64,000 bases of DNA from Tetragonia tetragonoides (GCA_038025085.1 CM076147.1:1989001-2053000), one strand, 5' to 3'; shown: positions 1-12,797, counted from the first letter of the stretch. The notes: generated by a model not told the origin, from the letters alone. Program-made: numbers and translations.

Positions 1-136
1 CTACTCAAGAATAGAGATCAAACTATATATGCATGTAATATATATAGTGAGAAATAGCAATGCTAATTATGTTAAGAAAGGAGATTAATTTTTTTGCTTA
101 CTTGCATGTCTCATTTTTCTGTTTTCTTCCCTTCAG

Positions 137-1654
137 GCTGTGCAGGAGATCAGAGCAATAGGGAAGATCTCAGGGCCAACAGCAGTGACTGGTTTGCTGC
201 TATATTCACGAGCTATGATCTCCATGCTCTTCCTTGGCTACCTGGGCGAGCTTGAACTAGCTGGCGGGTCCCTCGCCATTGGCTTCGCCAACATTACTGG
301 CTACTCGGTTATCTCGGGCCTAGCCATGGGAATGGAACCCATTTGTGGACAAGCTTATGGTGCCAAACAGATGAAGCTTCTTGGGTTGACTTTGCAGAGA
401 ACAGTTCTGCTCCTCTTCACTACTTCCATACCCATTTCTTTCATGTGGTTTAATATGAAGACAATCCTATTATGGTGTGGCCAAGATGAAGAGATTTCCT
501 CAGTTGCTCATGTGTTCATTCTTTTCTCCATCCCTGACCTCTTGTTTCTGTCTCTTCTCCATCCTCTCAGAGTTTATTTAAGGGCACAAAGTATCACATT
601 GCCTTTAACTTACTGTACTGGCCTCTCAGTTCTCCTCCATGTCCCTTTAAGTTTCTTCCTAGTGGTCCACCTGAAGTTGGGTGTTGCTGGAGTTGCTATT
701 GCAATGGTGTTGACCAACTTAAACCTGTGCATCTTCCTTTGTTTCTTCATTTACTTCTCTGGGGTGCACAGGAATTCATGGATAACACCAAGCATGGATT
801 GTGTCAGAAGATGGTCTTCCTTGTTAGCACTTGCAGTGCCAACTTGTGTCTCAGTGTGCCTTGAGTGGTGGTGGTATGAGTTCATGATAATGCTTTGTGG
901 ACTCTTAGTCAACCCAAAAGCGACCATAGCCTCAATGGGGATACTCATCCAGACCACCTCACTAGTCTATGTCTTCCCTTCATCCTTGAGCCTTGGGGTC
1001 TCCACCAGGGTCGGGAATGAGCTCGGGGCCAACCGACCAGGCAAGGCCCGCATCTCCATGATCGTGTCACTTGCATGCGCGGTGGGGCTGGGCCTTGGGG
1101 CCATGCTGTTCACCACCCTGATGAGGCACCAATGGGGCAGGTTATTCACAAACGACGAGGAAATTCTGCAGCTCACTGCTGTAGCATTGCCCATAGCAGG
1201 GCTCTGTGAGCTTGGAAACTGTCCACAGACAACTGGATGTGGGGTGCTAAGAGGAAGTGCAAGGCCTACTGTAGGAGCAAACATCAATTTGGGGTCCTTT
1301 TACTTGGTGGGAATGCCAGTTGCAATCGTTTTGGGGTTTGTGGTAAAGATGGGGTTTGCAGGGCTGTGGCTGGGACTGCTAGCAGCACAAGCCTCTTGTG
1401 CCCTTCTCATGATCTACGTGCTCTGCAAAACAGATTGGAAACTTCAAGTTGATAGAGCAAAGGAATTAACACAAACACCACAAACAGCAGCATTGCCTAT
1501 TTCATCAGCAGCATTTGATCAGTCAAGTAATCATGTCAAAGAAACCAGGAAAATTTTGCCTAGTCTGGAGGGAATATTGTGTATTAAGGAGGAAGTAGTA
1601 AAGTCACCATCAGCAGCTTCACTTGAAACAGACCCTCTCCTTTCTACTAATTAA
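137..1654 (+). CDS. MATE/DTX efflux transporter, 3' exon (5' part outside window)
   Basis: Multidrug and toxic compound extrusion (MATE) family protein, a multi-pass cation-coupled exporter of the plant DTX group. The exon encodes 505 residues up to a TAA stop. It begins after a pyrimidine-rich acceptor (ctttcag-like, AG at 135-136) with GCT GTG CAG, so the GTG at 140 is an internal codon and the true start lies in an upstream exon beyond the left edge. Visible hallmarks are the first membrane helix block, the motif GMEPICGQAYGAK after helix 2, the mid-protein block STRVGNELGANRPGKAR, and CGVLRGSARPT before the last helices; about 12 hydrophobic segments are present. The hydrophilic C-tail ends ETDPLLSTN, and ETDPLL fits an acidic dileucine sorting motif ([DE]xxxL[LI]). 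The sequence resembles the DTX48-51 type clade of Golgi, endosome or plasma-membrane carriers (inference). The substrate cannot be read from sequence. No frameshift is seen. Confidence 0.95.
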   Translation, partial: AVQEIRAIGKISGPTAVTGLLLYSRAMISMLFLGYLGELELAGGSLAIGFANITGYSVISGLAMGMEPICGQAYGAKQMKLLGLTLQRTVLLLFTTSIPISFMWFNMKTILLWCGQDEEISSVAHVFILFSIPDLLFLSLLHPLRVYLRAQSITLPLTYCTGLSVLLHVPLSFFLVVHLKLGVAGVAIAMVLTNLNLCIFLCFFIYFSGVHRNSWITPSMDCVRRWSSLLALAVPTCVSVCLEWWWYEFMIMLCGLLVNPKATIASMGILIQTTSLVYVFPSSLSLGVSTRVGNELGANRPGKARISMIVSLACAVGLGLGAMLFTTLMRHQWGRLFTNDEEILQLTAVALPIAGLCELGNCPQTTGCGVLRGSARPTVGANINLGSFYLVGMPVAIVLGFVVKMGFAGLWLGLLAAQASCALLMIYVLCKTDWKLQVDRAKELTQTPQTAALPISSAAFDQSSNHVKETRKILPSLEGILCIKEEVVKSPSAASLETDPLLSTN

Positions 1655-3250
1655 TCAGACATTGTGCATTCACTAGAGAGAGTACTTAACCCACATTTTT
1701 CCAACATGCAGACTAAATTCAATAGATTCTCAATCCTGATTGTGATTGTACTGTAGATGAGTGTTTTTATTCTCTTTCATCAACAACCCCTTTTACTTGC
1801 TCTATTTCATTTTTATTTCTCATGTTGTATTATTAAAATAACTTTAATGTAAAGGAGCTCATAATATACAATAATAGATGTGCTTGTAGCAGTTCTTGAT
1901 CACAGGCGCTGAATATGAGAGAGAAGAACTAAGCTGTCGCCTGTCGGATGTTTAGAGGCGTGGGAAAAGGGATACTGCCCAACCATACCATTCATATTGT
2001 TCCCTACCATACCATAACAGGTTACAGTATTGACTACCTAAAATGGAAAAATTAGTTTATAATGCCCCATCAAAACGCTTATCTCTATTCTTCTCTTTCC
2101 ATATTCGACTTATTATTTTATTTTTACAGTATTTTTCTGCTTCTTTTAAGCAGCAGCCTTTACCTTTGGAAACCAACACCAACCAAAGAACAACTATGTT
2201 GTATATTAGAAAACCAAAAAAGGAAACAAACAAAGGGATCTTAAAGTAGCAATCTTTCTTTAACACGAGCACGTAATTTACAACTTTTGGTTGTGGTGAA
2301 TATTCTGCTTGTAGTTGTACTGTAAAATATGTTCTGGAACCCATCAACTTAGAGCACCCAATAATTTTCTTTATCCAATGTAGTATAAAACTAGCAATGT
2401 GAGTTTATGCATGGACAGAACAAGATTTTGCCTTTGGGAAGTGGGGGAAACAAAGACAGTGGCATAAATTAATATATCTCCTAATCATCATGCGAAAAAA
2501 CACCATTCTAGATTTTGAATGGGAACTCTTCGGGGGATGAGGGAGACCACCCCGCTCCCCCACCCCAACCCTGATAAAAAAAAAAATCCAACCACGATGG
2601 GAAATGTGGGAAAATTTAACAAAACCATTAGCAAAATGGGGAATCAAGCTCGTAGAAAACCTGTAATCAGCAAATCTTTAAACTAAATCAGGGATACAGT
2701 CCATGGACTCTTGTTGGGGGAGGGGGGGGGGGGGTTTGTCTGCGTACGAACAATCACAGTAACAATAATAATTGGCAAGTATCAGAGATGCAGGAGGAGC
2801 CTTGGAAGTGGGGTGGGAGGAGGGGGGGGGGGGCCTGTTTCAAACTGATGAAACAAAATCCAGCTATTGATTACCTCTGTCCACTTCACAGATGACAAAT
2901 TTTGGAAACAGTGGCTATGCAGTAGCAGCTCCTCATCCCCACCACCACCTCTTTCACCTCCTCCTTTGGCTCCAATTGTTCTACAAAATTCCCACAATCC
3001 AACAAAGATTAGACATAAGAGATGATCCGGACAATATCATTCATGAGGAATGAGAATGTCTACGTACACGTCAGTGTGAATTCATACCTATACAACACCT
3101 ATACATACACACACGTATAACAGTGTCCCTTTTATTTAGTTCATAATATATATTTAGAAACCACAATACATGTTAAAAGAACGTAAAGTTGTAAACGTAT
3201 AACTGTATAAGTATCTCTGTACACATGATACAACTCTGTTATTCTCTTAC
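1655..3250. other. 3' flank of the MATE gene and AT-rich spacer with G-tracts
   Basis: No assignable gene. The first 200 bases are the probable 3' UTR of the transporter, with AATAA-like and TATTAAAATAA stretches around 1830-1875. Two pure G runs lie at about 2716-2734 and 2821-2833. On the minus strand at about 2878-2988 a short open stretch follows a TTTTGTAG acceptor-like site and ends at GACAGAG|gtaatc. It is Gly- and Glu-rich and matches nothing I recognise. Confidence 0.5.
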
Positions 3251-3348
3251 ACATCTTGTTTAAGTTACTAGTAGAATCTTGCTCGAAGTCGGAATCAGAA
3301 GCAGTAACAAAAAGTTCTTCATAGCATGCTGAAGGGTTCAACACACTT
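3251..3348 (-). other. unassigned exon-like block, minus strand
   Basis: A 98-nt stretch on the minus strand lies between an acceptor-like TAATCTAG and a donor-like ATGT|gtaaga. One frame is open for 32 codons and is rich in Ser, Asp and Glu (contains YEELFVTASDSDFEQD). Composition is more protein-like than the surroundings, but I know no family with this sequence and no joined gene model could be built. The obvious junction to the next exon-like block, near 2.9 kb, would create a stop. It may be an exon of an unknown gene, a decayed gene, or chance. Confidence 0.2.
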
Positions 3349-6300
3349 CTAGATTATGGAGGACTCAAGTGGCACTAAACTCATACACTGTCATTTTCTG
3401 TCTAAGAATATATTCTACAACTCTCTCATCTTCTAGATTATGGTTACTATTCAAACTTATGGAAGCGCGTTCACTTCTCAAATGAAGTTGGGCCTGAATC
3501 CTTGACTTTATAGTGGTTCCTACTTATTGCTAAGCAGAACATTACAAGAACTACACTAGTCATAACGACACAATATGATCATAAAGATGTAATGTCATGA
3601 GTCTTGATAGTGTAGCACATACTAAGACAGTCCATTTCAAGTCTTTGGCATTTATTCAAATCCATTTCAAGTCAACAGATAAAAAGATAAAGTAAAAATG
3701 ACAAAATTATGCTGAGTCTTCATTAGCTAGCAAAAATATACGAGTAGTTTCCAAATAGGCAAATACAATGTCGATTTTTTTGTAAGAAGGGGGTAAAGGG
3801 GAGAGAAAAGGAAAATTAAGGTGGTCCACAATATGAAAATTGAATCTTGTAGGAAAGAGGGTTACCAATTATTTTAAGCATCAAACTAAACACATTGAAA
3901 AATGCAAATAAACAATATTAAGGTAGCAGTTCATACATATTAGTTCATTGAAAAACATTTGTAGCTTCAATTTTTTATGCTTGATGTTCAGTATTTCAAC
4001 AGTTAGAAAATGGGACCTTTCAGAATTCCTAGAAGAACACACACCTACCTTCCTCGAAAAATCACTACTGCAGCATCATCTTACCAATGTCCCTTTAATG
4101 TAGCTGGCTTCAAAGGTTCAGTTGCAATTTAATCCCAACTTTATTTCAGTTTTCGAACCCTGCTAAAGAGATTACTCAGCAGTTTTGTTCCTGCTTTCGA
4201 CGTGCAAGAAAATGATATAAAATGAATCCCTGTTGTGCACCTGTTGTCACCTCACATGTTATATGAATATTACACTACCTATGGGGCATACAACTGTTTT
4301 TATTATTTCACAAGACAATGATAAATAGTAAATCCTCATAAGTATGAATTGAAGCATTTTTGACAAACATGTCATTTCGAATAAGAGTCAGAATTACTGA
4401 ATTACACATTACATTGAGTCCAAAAGTTTCAACAAAAACTTCTACAAACATTTCAAGTCATATTGAAGTATCAATGTGTCATGTCTCTTTTCCAATACAA
4501 TTACCTTACCCTGTTTTTTCCCAAAGCAAAGCCTTTTCATATTCTTATTACATGGACATGTGGAGATTTCATGTCTTTTGAGGAATCTTCCTAACAAACA
4601 ATAGCAATTGTTCTTGTTCTCATGCCACTTAGGAATCGAATCATATTATGACTCGTATAACAGCTTAAGAATTCTTAAATGTTTACTTAAGAATGGGCTG
4701 CCGGCGTTAAGGACACGTCTCTAGCATCTCAGGCTACTTTCCTTAACCTAGTAGACACCAGTAGCCTATATAGCATCATTAAGTGCCAAGAGAATCATTA
4801 AAGTTTCTTTTAAAATATTTTGAACATTAAAGCATAAGGGAACACTCGCTCAAACCGCTCATTGGTGGAAGTGGAAAAGTTCATATAATAATAAGCGAAT
4901 TCAACAGAAAAAATAGAAGGCAAAAAGAAAAGGACTTCTACAGAAATCAATTTCCTTATTTTATGCAAATGCTTTGCGAAGTATAGATGCCCCAAGGATT
5001 GCCAGATGCATGCCTAAAATTGGACAAAGGAACTTATGCCCCTCTTTCCTCAATCCGTCTTTTCAAAAAAACCCACCACGTCTTTCTCCACAAAAAGAGC
5101 GGCCGAGCTACCAATCCTTATCTTTCTTCCCATGTCAAAAGAAAATAAAATAAAAATAAAAAAGGTACTAAGGCAAAGCTAAAAAGGGCAGTACATGAAA
5201 ATGCCTTATGCAGTCACTGATCAGCCCATTAGGCTTTTCTCTAATTGGATCCAAAAAACTTGAAAGAAATGGCATTACAATATATACCAAAGTATCAAAG
5301 AACCTTTTTTGATCTGGAAAATGACACAAGTTGGCCTTTTGAAACCAAGATTTGTTATTAAAAAGTGTGTTCCTTCAATAACAATTTACAGAGGAATCTG
5401 ACTTTGACATTATCGGCATGTAACACTGTACATCTCGAGTGTGTGCCATAAAAGTGAAGTAACTCTGTAGCCACTAGCAACAATATGAGTATTGGTGGGA
5501 AACCTTCTCCGCAGGACAAAGAAAATAAGAGTTGTTGTGTCCAAACCCAACTCATTCCAAAAGATAGCATTTTCAAATGAGTTCACGGCCGAAAGCCTAA
5601 AAGTTATATAAAACAATCTCTCCTCTCCTAAGAGCTACCCTGCAGTACACACCTCAGGAATCAACGGTCTAAATTATCTACCCTGCAAGTTCAATGGAAG
5701 ATGGTAACCTGGCCTAGTCATTGACACTTAATATTAGATTCATGCACTCACAATCGCCTTTTAATGCAAGGACCCTCAAAGTAGAGTCATAATTGATTTC
5801 TATACTAAGTCTTTGAATGCATGCATGTATGTAACTTTCTTAAAATAAACACAACAAGAAGAAAAATAACATTTTAGTGGGCATTTAGCAGGTGACACCA
5901 AGAAGTTGTCATGTCATTCCATTGTTTTCCAGAGAGTAAGAAGCCGTGACACGGTAAAAGGCCCTAGTAGTGCTCAATTAGCTTAGACAAAGCAATATAA
6001 CATGCCTTGGTAGCCTAGTCAATGCAGTGAGGAAGACCAAGATGACAAAGAACAAGACGATTCAAACACAAATAAATGAGTTACTGTTCAAAGATGCTGA
6101 TCTTGTGGCATAAGGAAGTCTCCGAAGGAGACCCAGAGGAAGAGGCATGGTGCAGAATGGGGTGGTTTGTTTGTGAAATGTTCAAAATGACCAAAGGATG
6201 CAAAAGTGGACCATTGTGATAGCAAACGCACTACAGGACGCCGCGTTAAAATGGACTTAATATGAGTAAAGTAGTGGGGTATGTAGACCACTAACAGGGA

Positions 6301-9300
6301 GCAATGGTTGTCATTTCTGAGGGAGAAGTGCGGTTATAAGGCAAAGAAGGCTTGACAAATTCTGGGAAATTCTTGTCTCCATTTAGAAGAAGAACAAGTG
6401 AGAAAAAAAGAAACAGGTTTTTTTGTTTGTTAAGTTACACATTAGAGCCGACCATTTAGGAATGTCATAATAAAGCTCTCAAGGATAACTCCACGTTTTT
6501 TATGGCCCACATAGTGTTTTCTTGCTCACCCAGTGTATTTTTAATAGCTTTCACCACAAAGTCAATCCATGATCCAAAAAAGCTATAGCTACGATAAGCA
6601 CTACTCATGATAAGAGGATGACAACACGATGTTGATGGCATTATACATGAGAAGGATTTGAGAAACAATTAACATTAAGATAAAAACTTAGCATTCTCTA
6701 CAGAAAACACGTGGATATCAGACATCCTCAAAGCCTAGCAGAACTAAGTATAATAACACTTGATTGCACGTATCTCTCTATTAATTTGATGGAGAAGCAG
6801 GCGAAAGATGCCCACCCTCTTAGATTAGTGGCTTTGACTTAAAAACTTTCTATTATATAATCTTTGACCCAATTCTTCAGGGGCTCATTCTTTGACTGGT
6901 GCACCTTAGAACACTTCCCAAATTTCAACTGGAAATTTGCATACTTAACTGGTAAGCTGACCATTAAATGAGACAAACAAAGCTGTCCAAGAAGTGACAA
7001 AGATATTAAGATGACTTGAAAATATTCTAAACGCTTACCGTTATGCGGCGTCTCTTTTCCTTAGTGGGTTCACCATGGTTAAGCTCTGCCACTGAATTGG
7101 ATTAATCTGATATCAGCTAGCTGGATGATTGTGACGACCTAAGCGATAGTCAAATTGGTCAGAAATTTCTGAAATGCCAATAATTAGGAAAAATCCATAC
7201 TGATAATATCTTTGCTTTTTAAGTTACAAACTCAGTAAAGCAATGCAGAACATCAAAATCAGATAATAATGCCAGTATACATAGTCAAACACCAAAAACA
7301 AAAGTATCTAATAATCCACTGATTGGAAGCAAACACTGCCAAGCAAAAACAACTTATCTAATCTTATGAATATATAAAGGAACACCAAATTCAAAACGCA
7401 TCTACTGTTGCAGATTTAAAAGTAGAAATTGTGCAAATACAAACCAACATACAATGTCATTATACAAGAATACTATACGGCAATACTTAAGACTGGGCAT
7501 TCAAAAAAGAATGGGATAGAATTTAGTTATGTTTAAATTAGTTATGTACAAAAACTGGTCTAGAGTAGTGTTTATACTGTGAGCCCTCACCAAGGAGAAG
7601 TAAAGGAAGCATTATTCTGTCCAAAAAAAGGGTAAATTGACAATAGGTTATTACTTTCACATGTTATACTGCATGTTCAGTTTTGGTCTCTAAGTTTTGA
7701 TGCAGTCCCTCTACTTGAATAAACGATGGGTTTTCTCCGGTTATTGCATTGTAAAATACTGGAATCGTACACCTGCCTACAAAAAGATTATTTCACCCCA
7801 AATAGAATGCTTATTCTATGTGAGACTGTCCCCAAACAGATGTTTTTATTCCCTAGAACAGCGACATGTTCGCAATCTTCGAGCTTCACTATACAGCAAG
7901 TAGGAAATAATCACTCAGAGAGGATGTAAATAATCTGTCCTAATTGTTAAAGAACTCAAATTCTAAAGCATCAGAAAACGTGATATAGCAACAGTCAGAG
8001 GATTCAAAGTCAGCTGCTTTAAATGTATTATAACTGTCTGAAATGCTTGTCAAAATGGATGGAGAACATGAGCACTTGCATCAAATAATTAGCAATCAAG
8101 CCTTTTAATTTGATCATCTCCCATATCAGATCAGTTGTTACCCTTGACAATCAAGCAAGAAGGTGAAGCTGGTTAGCGGCTTAGCGCTTCTCTGAAACTT
8201 CACATGTTTTTGAGCAATCATATAATAGATGTTCCCCTCCCCCGTCCACCCCCCTCCCCTATTCAGACAAGAACAGATATTTTATTTAGGAGAAAAGAAT
8301 TCATGAGGATAAGGCTTCCTCCTAAAAATTGGAGGCAGGGGAGGGGGGGGGGGGGGGGTTGGGGGGGTAAACCAAATGGTTAAATGCTGAATGTGAGTAC
8401 CGGGAAGACATCGTAAGCAAAACACATAAGACACCAAGGAACCCCTCTATTGAACACCATGTATGCATGAATATTCTGTCCCTAAAAATTGAGCATTGTG
8501 TTCCTGCTAGATACATCATACACCACACAAAGGCAAACAACATGCACTAGAACAAAAATTTCCTTTCCTTTGCATGCTTACAACTTAAGACCCACAAAAA
8601 CAGTGAGAAAAGGACTTCATATTATGAAGACCAACACAGGACATAAAAATAAACAGATGGGTAAGCTTGAAATCTAGACACCTAAAAACAGGAAGATTGT
8701 GCTCTTCAGAGCTCTATACTTCAACGCTGATCTTAACCCTTGTCCCTTATATCTCACAATCACCTTGTCGAGCATACTTCTTTAGATCTGGAAATGTATG
8801 GGTAAAATCTCTGTTTTATTCATTTCAACTTATTCTCAAAAAGATCCAACCAGCACAAGTCTTAATATGGCATCCTACAGCCAACATCCGCTTGTATCAT
8901 ATATCTCAATTAGAAGACAGAAAGTCGGAAAAAGTTAGCAGATGGTCATAATATTCTAGGAAGTGACAACCACTGAAAGCAGATAAGGTAAGAGGCTCAT
9001 GAATCACGTGCAGAAAGTTCTCGATTGTAGAAACTAAGTTGACAACTAATGATGCACAAGTAGCCAAATTGTATGGGGAAAACAAGCAAGAGAAATGTTT
9101 CAAGATTGGAAGAACTTTTCTTAAATAATAGTCTCTACTGAAAATCTCAAGCTCCTTCATGCTTATCCCAGTCCTCGAGGTCCTGGCTTCTGCACAGCGT
9201 ACCTTCAACACTAATCCAAACTCAAGTACTCAACATGGTACAGAATTCTTTTCCTATAAATCGGGACTGACGCAAGCACAACAGGCACTTTGGCAACCAT

Positions 9301-9606
9301 TCAATTCAATTAAAATCAGTACTGTTGGGAGAGTAAAACCCGTGAAAACAATATCCACTAGGGTGTTTAGCACATAAATGCTTCGACTAGCATTAGCCCC
9401 CCAAATTCTACCAAACAAAATGCAAAAACAATCAACAATCTCTTTAAATATCAAGTGTAAATTAGATTTAGAAAAATCCATTTATGGACCTCTTTCTAGA
9501 ATCACATTATTATTGAGCAGATTCGCAAATATTCCGACTAACATTGTCCTTTAAATGGTCTCAGGAAGAGTCAAGGCATCAGCAACCGACACGGGCATCC
9601 TTTTCA
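3349..9606. other. long AT-rich intergenic stretch, mostly featureless
   Basis: About 6.2 kb with no recognisable gene. Noted inside it are one isolated open block on the minus strand (5410-5596, listed separately), a long poly-G tract at about 8341-8366, and short open frames on either strand without splice context or family resemblance. I saw no long terminal repeats, no reverse-transcriptase or integrase motifs and no RNA gene here. Confidence 0.5.
5410..5596 (-). other. unassigned open coding-like block, minus strand
   Basis: Following a good acceptor (ATAACTTTTAG|G) on the minus strand, one frame stays open for 61 codons to TAA. It contains NSFENAIFWNELGLDTTTL and HIVASGYRVTSLLWHTLE. 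It looks like real protein sequence in residue balance, but I recognise no family. No convincing upstream exon was found, and no donor before the stop, so it would be a terminal exon if real. It could equally be a transposon-derived or pseudogene fragment. Confidence 0.25.
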
Positions 9607-9805
9607 CTACGCCTCTTGCGTGTGTGCATCAAGAATAAGTAAAGGAACCTCAAGTGAATTAATCAGAGGAGTATCAGATACATGATCCTTAAGGGAGCTG
9701 AAACTCTGTATCTTTTTTAATGGTATAGATCCTTTGATTGAGTTAATATGATCCCATGAAACCTCTGATTTGTCATTGCAACAGAGTTCATGTAAGGGAG
9801 TCAGG
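9607..9805 (-). other. unassigned exon-like block, minus strand
   Basis: On the minus strand a 50-codon frame opens after GACAAATCAG and runs to a TAG at 9607-9609. It includes SWDHINSIKGSIPLKKIQSF. Immediately downstream a second frame is open for about 20 codons (contains VVKRMPVSVADALTLPE). The switch of frame suggests either a decayed coding region or chance. It is not assignable to a family. Confidence 0.2.
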
Positions 9806-10653
9806 GAGAGCAATGCAGAAAAGAAGAAAAGTGAACTAAAAAAAGTCATAAAGAACAACATTTGTCAGGTGGATCAAGGTGATATAGGGCATCAATAAAT
9901 CAGCTTAGTTCTGAGTACATGGGGTCAAAATAAGGCAACTCTATTGTTGTGTACTGTTAAGAAGAAGTCCTTATAGCATGTCCATCATCACCTGTATTTA
10001 GTACTTCCTTCATCACGGTATTCATTCATAAAGATGTCAAAATCATCATTCGTCACTTGACAATGAAGGACCAAAAAAGAACACTCATTTAACTAAAATA
10101 TCTGTTAAATTGCATCTCCCTTTCAGAGAATTTAAGCCCACAGCCACCTGAAATGAGGTTACCGACACAGAAGCTCTTAGAATTAGTCTCATTTAATTGA
10201 TGATCAGCTTTGCCAACTGGTAGCCACATATCAAGATATAAATATGCACAGGCAACCAATAAGCTAAACAACTTTCTCAACTCTCAAAGATATTAACTTT
10301 TCTTGTCAGTGACAACTATCAGAAAGAACTTTTGATGAGGCTTCTCTAGTTATCTTGAACATAGAATTTTAAAGAGTACCTAAGCAAGACCATAGGCGTA
10401 TCCATAATGAAAAGGATAGATAATTAGAATAACTCAGTATGCAGCCAAGCGATTCGAAAGTAAAATGGAATCATTCTCAGTAATTGGAATTTTTTTTGCT
10501 TTGAGGCACTATTTTACCCTTCATTTGAGAGACCTGACTAAATTATACTCTTTATGAACAGGAGTGAGTATTTCATAGAGACAAATTACTAGCCTTATGT
10601 TCAACTTTATTGTCCATCTCAAGAGGACAATTAGTTTTATACAAAATTGATGT

Positions 10654-10871
10654 CTAAGATAAATATCTCTTAATCTCAGCCTCAAGTGTTTTACGTAGTG
10701 CTGTAGTCACTATCTGATGAATGTTTTCAGGGACACCAAAAACAACAATTACCCTGGCCTATTACTGTATTCATTACTAAGATACATTTTTCCTATAGAA
10801 ACTCGCCAAGAGGTGCTTTCATCAATTTCACAATCCAGCCAACCCTTCAGGCCATTGAAGAAATGATTGGA
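10654..10871 (-). pseudogene. frame-broken coding-like block of unknown family
   Basis: Two consecutive minus-strand frames look coding. From 10871, after the acceptor-like TTTCTCCAG, a frame of 38 codons contains FNGLKGWLDCEIDESTSW. From 10758, after AGTAATAG, a second frame of 34 codons contains VIVVFGVPENIHQIVTTAL and ends in TAG at 10654-10656. The two frames are offset and a normal plant intron does not fit between them, so a one- or two-base indel in an old coding sequence is the simplest reading. No family was recognised. A further hydrophobic open segment lies at 10089-10280. Confidence 0.25.
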
Positions 10872-11989
10872 CTGGAGAAATGGAATACACTTGAAAAAAT
10901 ACAATAAATTCGTCAACTAAGCTCCAAATAACATCAATATGCACCAATAGAACATTTGAAAAGCAAAGTCTATTGGATTACAACGCCACACATTCGTTTT
11001 AAAATGAAAAGAGAGATATTATATCCTAAGCTAAGTTTTTAATAACGCAGTTGTTGCATTGTCAACAACACAAATGATTTCTATCAGTTCTCATTGCCCT
11101 CAAAATATGAAACTCTCCTGACACATATTTAACCTCTATGTAGCTGTGCACTGCGACACACTTTCTAGAAAGATGAAGGGCTGAGAGAATGAAAGGGATG
11201 GGAGAAGATTGATAGACAAGGTGCAGTAAAAAAAATAAGACCAGTGTAGAGACAACTTGGGGAATTTTATTTTTTCCCCGGCCAAAAGTGAAAAAGGCTT
11301 GTTACTCATAGAACAGTGGGCAACAAAAGAGATTAGGCTGAACTCCACATCAGGCAATTATGGTAAAAGTTGGCAATAAAAGAAGGCCTGATTAATTAGC
11401 TCTTTGATGTATTGAAATCATTTTCTCCTATCAACTAAAAGGTAAACATAACCAATTGAACTATCACAAAACTATGAAGGTAAGGTGGAACATCTAGAGA
11501 AGTGCTCATAACAACTACACAAGTTATCACCACTTGGTCATAAGTTCATTACTCATAACCCTATGCTCTCCCCAAAGGATATGAAGCTTCAATAGTTCCA
11601 ATTTCTAGTGATTCCCCCCACGACAGGTTAAATTTCATATCACCTTACAAGATCTTAAAAATGTCATACTCACAAACATGACATTCAAATTTTGTAGCAC
11701 AATTATTCATCATCCACATAACAAGGAGACCCAAATAATCGTCAATAACCACTAATATTTCTCTATGCAGATATAAGTTGTACAATAAATGAGTATGATC
11801 CTTTAATCCGCACATATGTTGTGATGTAAGTTTTAAATGTGTCGTAAAAAAATCAGAAAATAAAAATTTTGATCACTAAATAAAAGATGACAAATATTGG
11901 CAAGGTAACAACCTGAATGTGAGTGGTAAGAGTGACAACTGAAACGAAATCCATCAATTTTCAGGTGCCAAACCTTCCCAGTAAGCAAA

Positions 11990-12797
11990 CTAAGCCCTGA
12001 TTAGTGAATGGAACACAAACCCCACTGCCACAGCGAAACTGAGAAGAATAAAAGTATAATGCCTCCTCAAACTGCAATAAACAAACAACTTAGGATGAGA
12101 AATAGTTCCTCAAAAATCGATTAACGATACGTATTGTGATATTTAATTTATTTCTTCAAATTCTCAGCATTAAACCTTACTCAGAGGAAGCAACTCAGCC
12201 CACAATACTAGTAATATTACAGTGCTTTCGGAGAACCTCAAGCAAATGGCACAAATTCAAGCTCATCCAAAAACCCTGCGCATGACAGAGATGAGTTAAA
12301 TTGGCTGGAATTCAAACAAAACAAGACTCTCTTAAGTGAGATTAAATAGCCATCAAACAAATTCCACTAAATTTACACTTAAGAAAACACAATAATTATC
12401 ACATTTGTATCCCCTCATTTCTCCTTTTAGATGATACTGCAGTCAACATAAATTTATAAATAAAATGATACCGATCATAGATCAAAGCACCACCCGAGAT
12501 AAATTTACTACATTGAAATGAAGCTAAATTATAAAACATGCAAAATCGAAAATTGGCACACAAAAAAAAATTAAAGTTGGCATTAATAATCCAATTAGGG
12601 CAAAACCATTTGCAATTACCGATTCTGAAATTAGGTAAAGCTATGCGTTTATGCAAAACCAGAGATGAAAGAGAATTCAAGCTACCGGTAATTCAAGGCG
12701 ATGTAATTTCGTGATACTCAATTTTTCCTCAAGAAAAATTCAATTTTGTTCGAAGAAATTAAATTAGGGCAAATGAAGATCACCTTCTGTTCGCCAT
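11990..12797 (-). CDS. candidate two-exon gene for a 31-residue single-pass membrane microprotein
   Basis: Exon 1 (coding 12784-12797) starts with ATG in an excellent plant context (AAAATGGCGAAC) and ends at AGAAG|gtgatc. Exon 2 begins at 12071 after TTTGTTTATTGCAG and reaches TAG at 11990-11992. Splicing joins the codons in frame to give 31 residues: a basic start (MANRS, then LRRH), one strongly hydrophobic helix of about 17 residues (residues 11-27), and a short tail ending SLIRA. That layout fits a signal-anchor or tail-anchored small protein. A leader could extend to about 12960. Against it, the protein is very short, I recall no named homologue, and a different frame is open through exon 1 (about 12784-13072) and continues open into exon 2. 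Function is unknown. Confidence 0.35.

Noticed and set aside
140..142. GTG as a start codon of the MATE protein
   Set aside because: An acceptor AG precedes it by three bases and the first membrane helix would lack the usual N-terminal segment, so the exon continues from an upstream exon outside the window.
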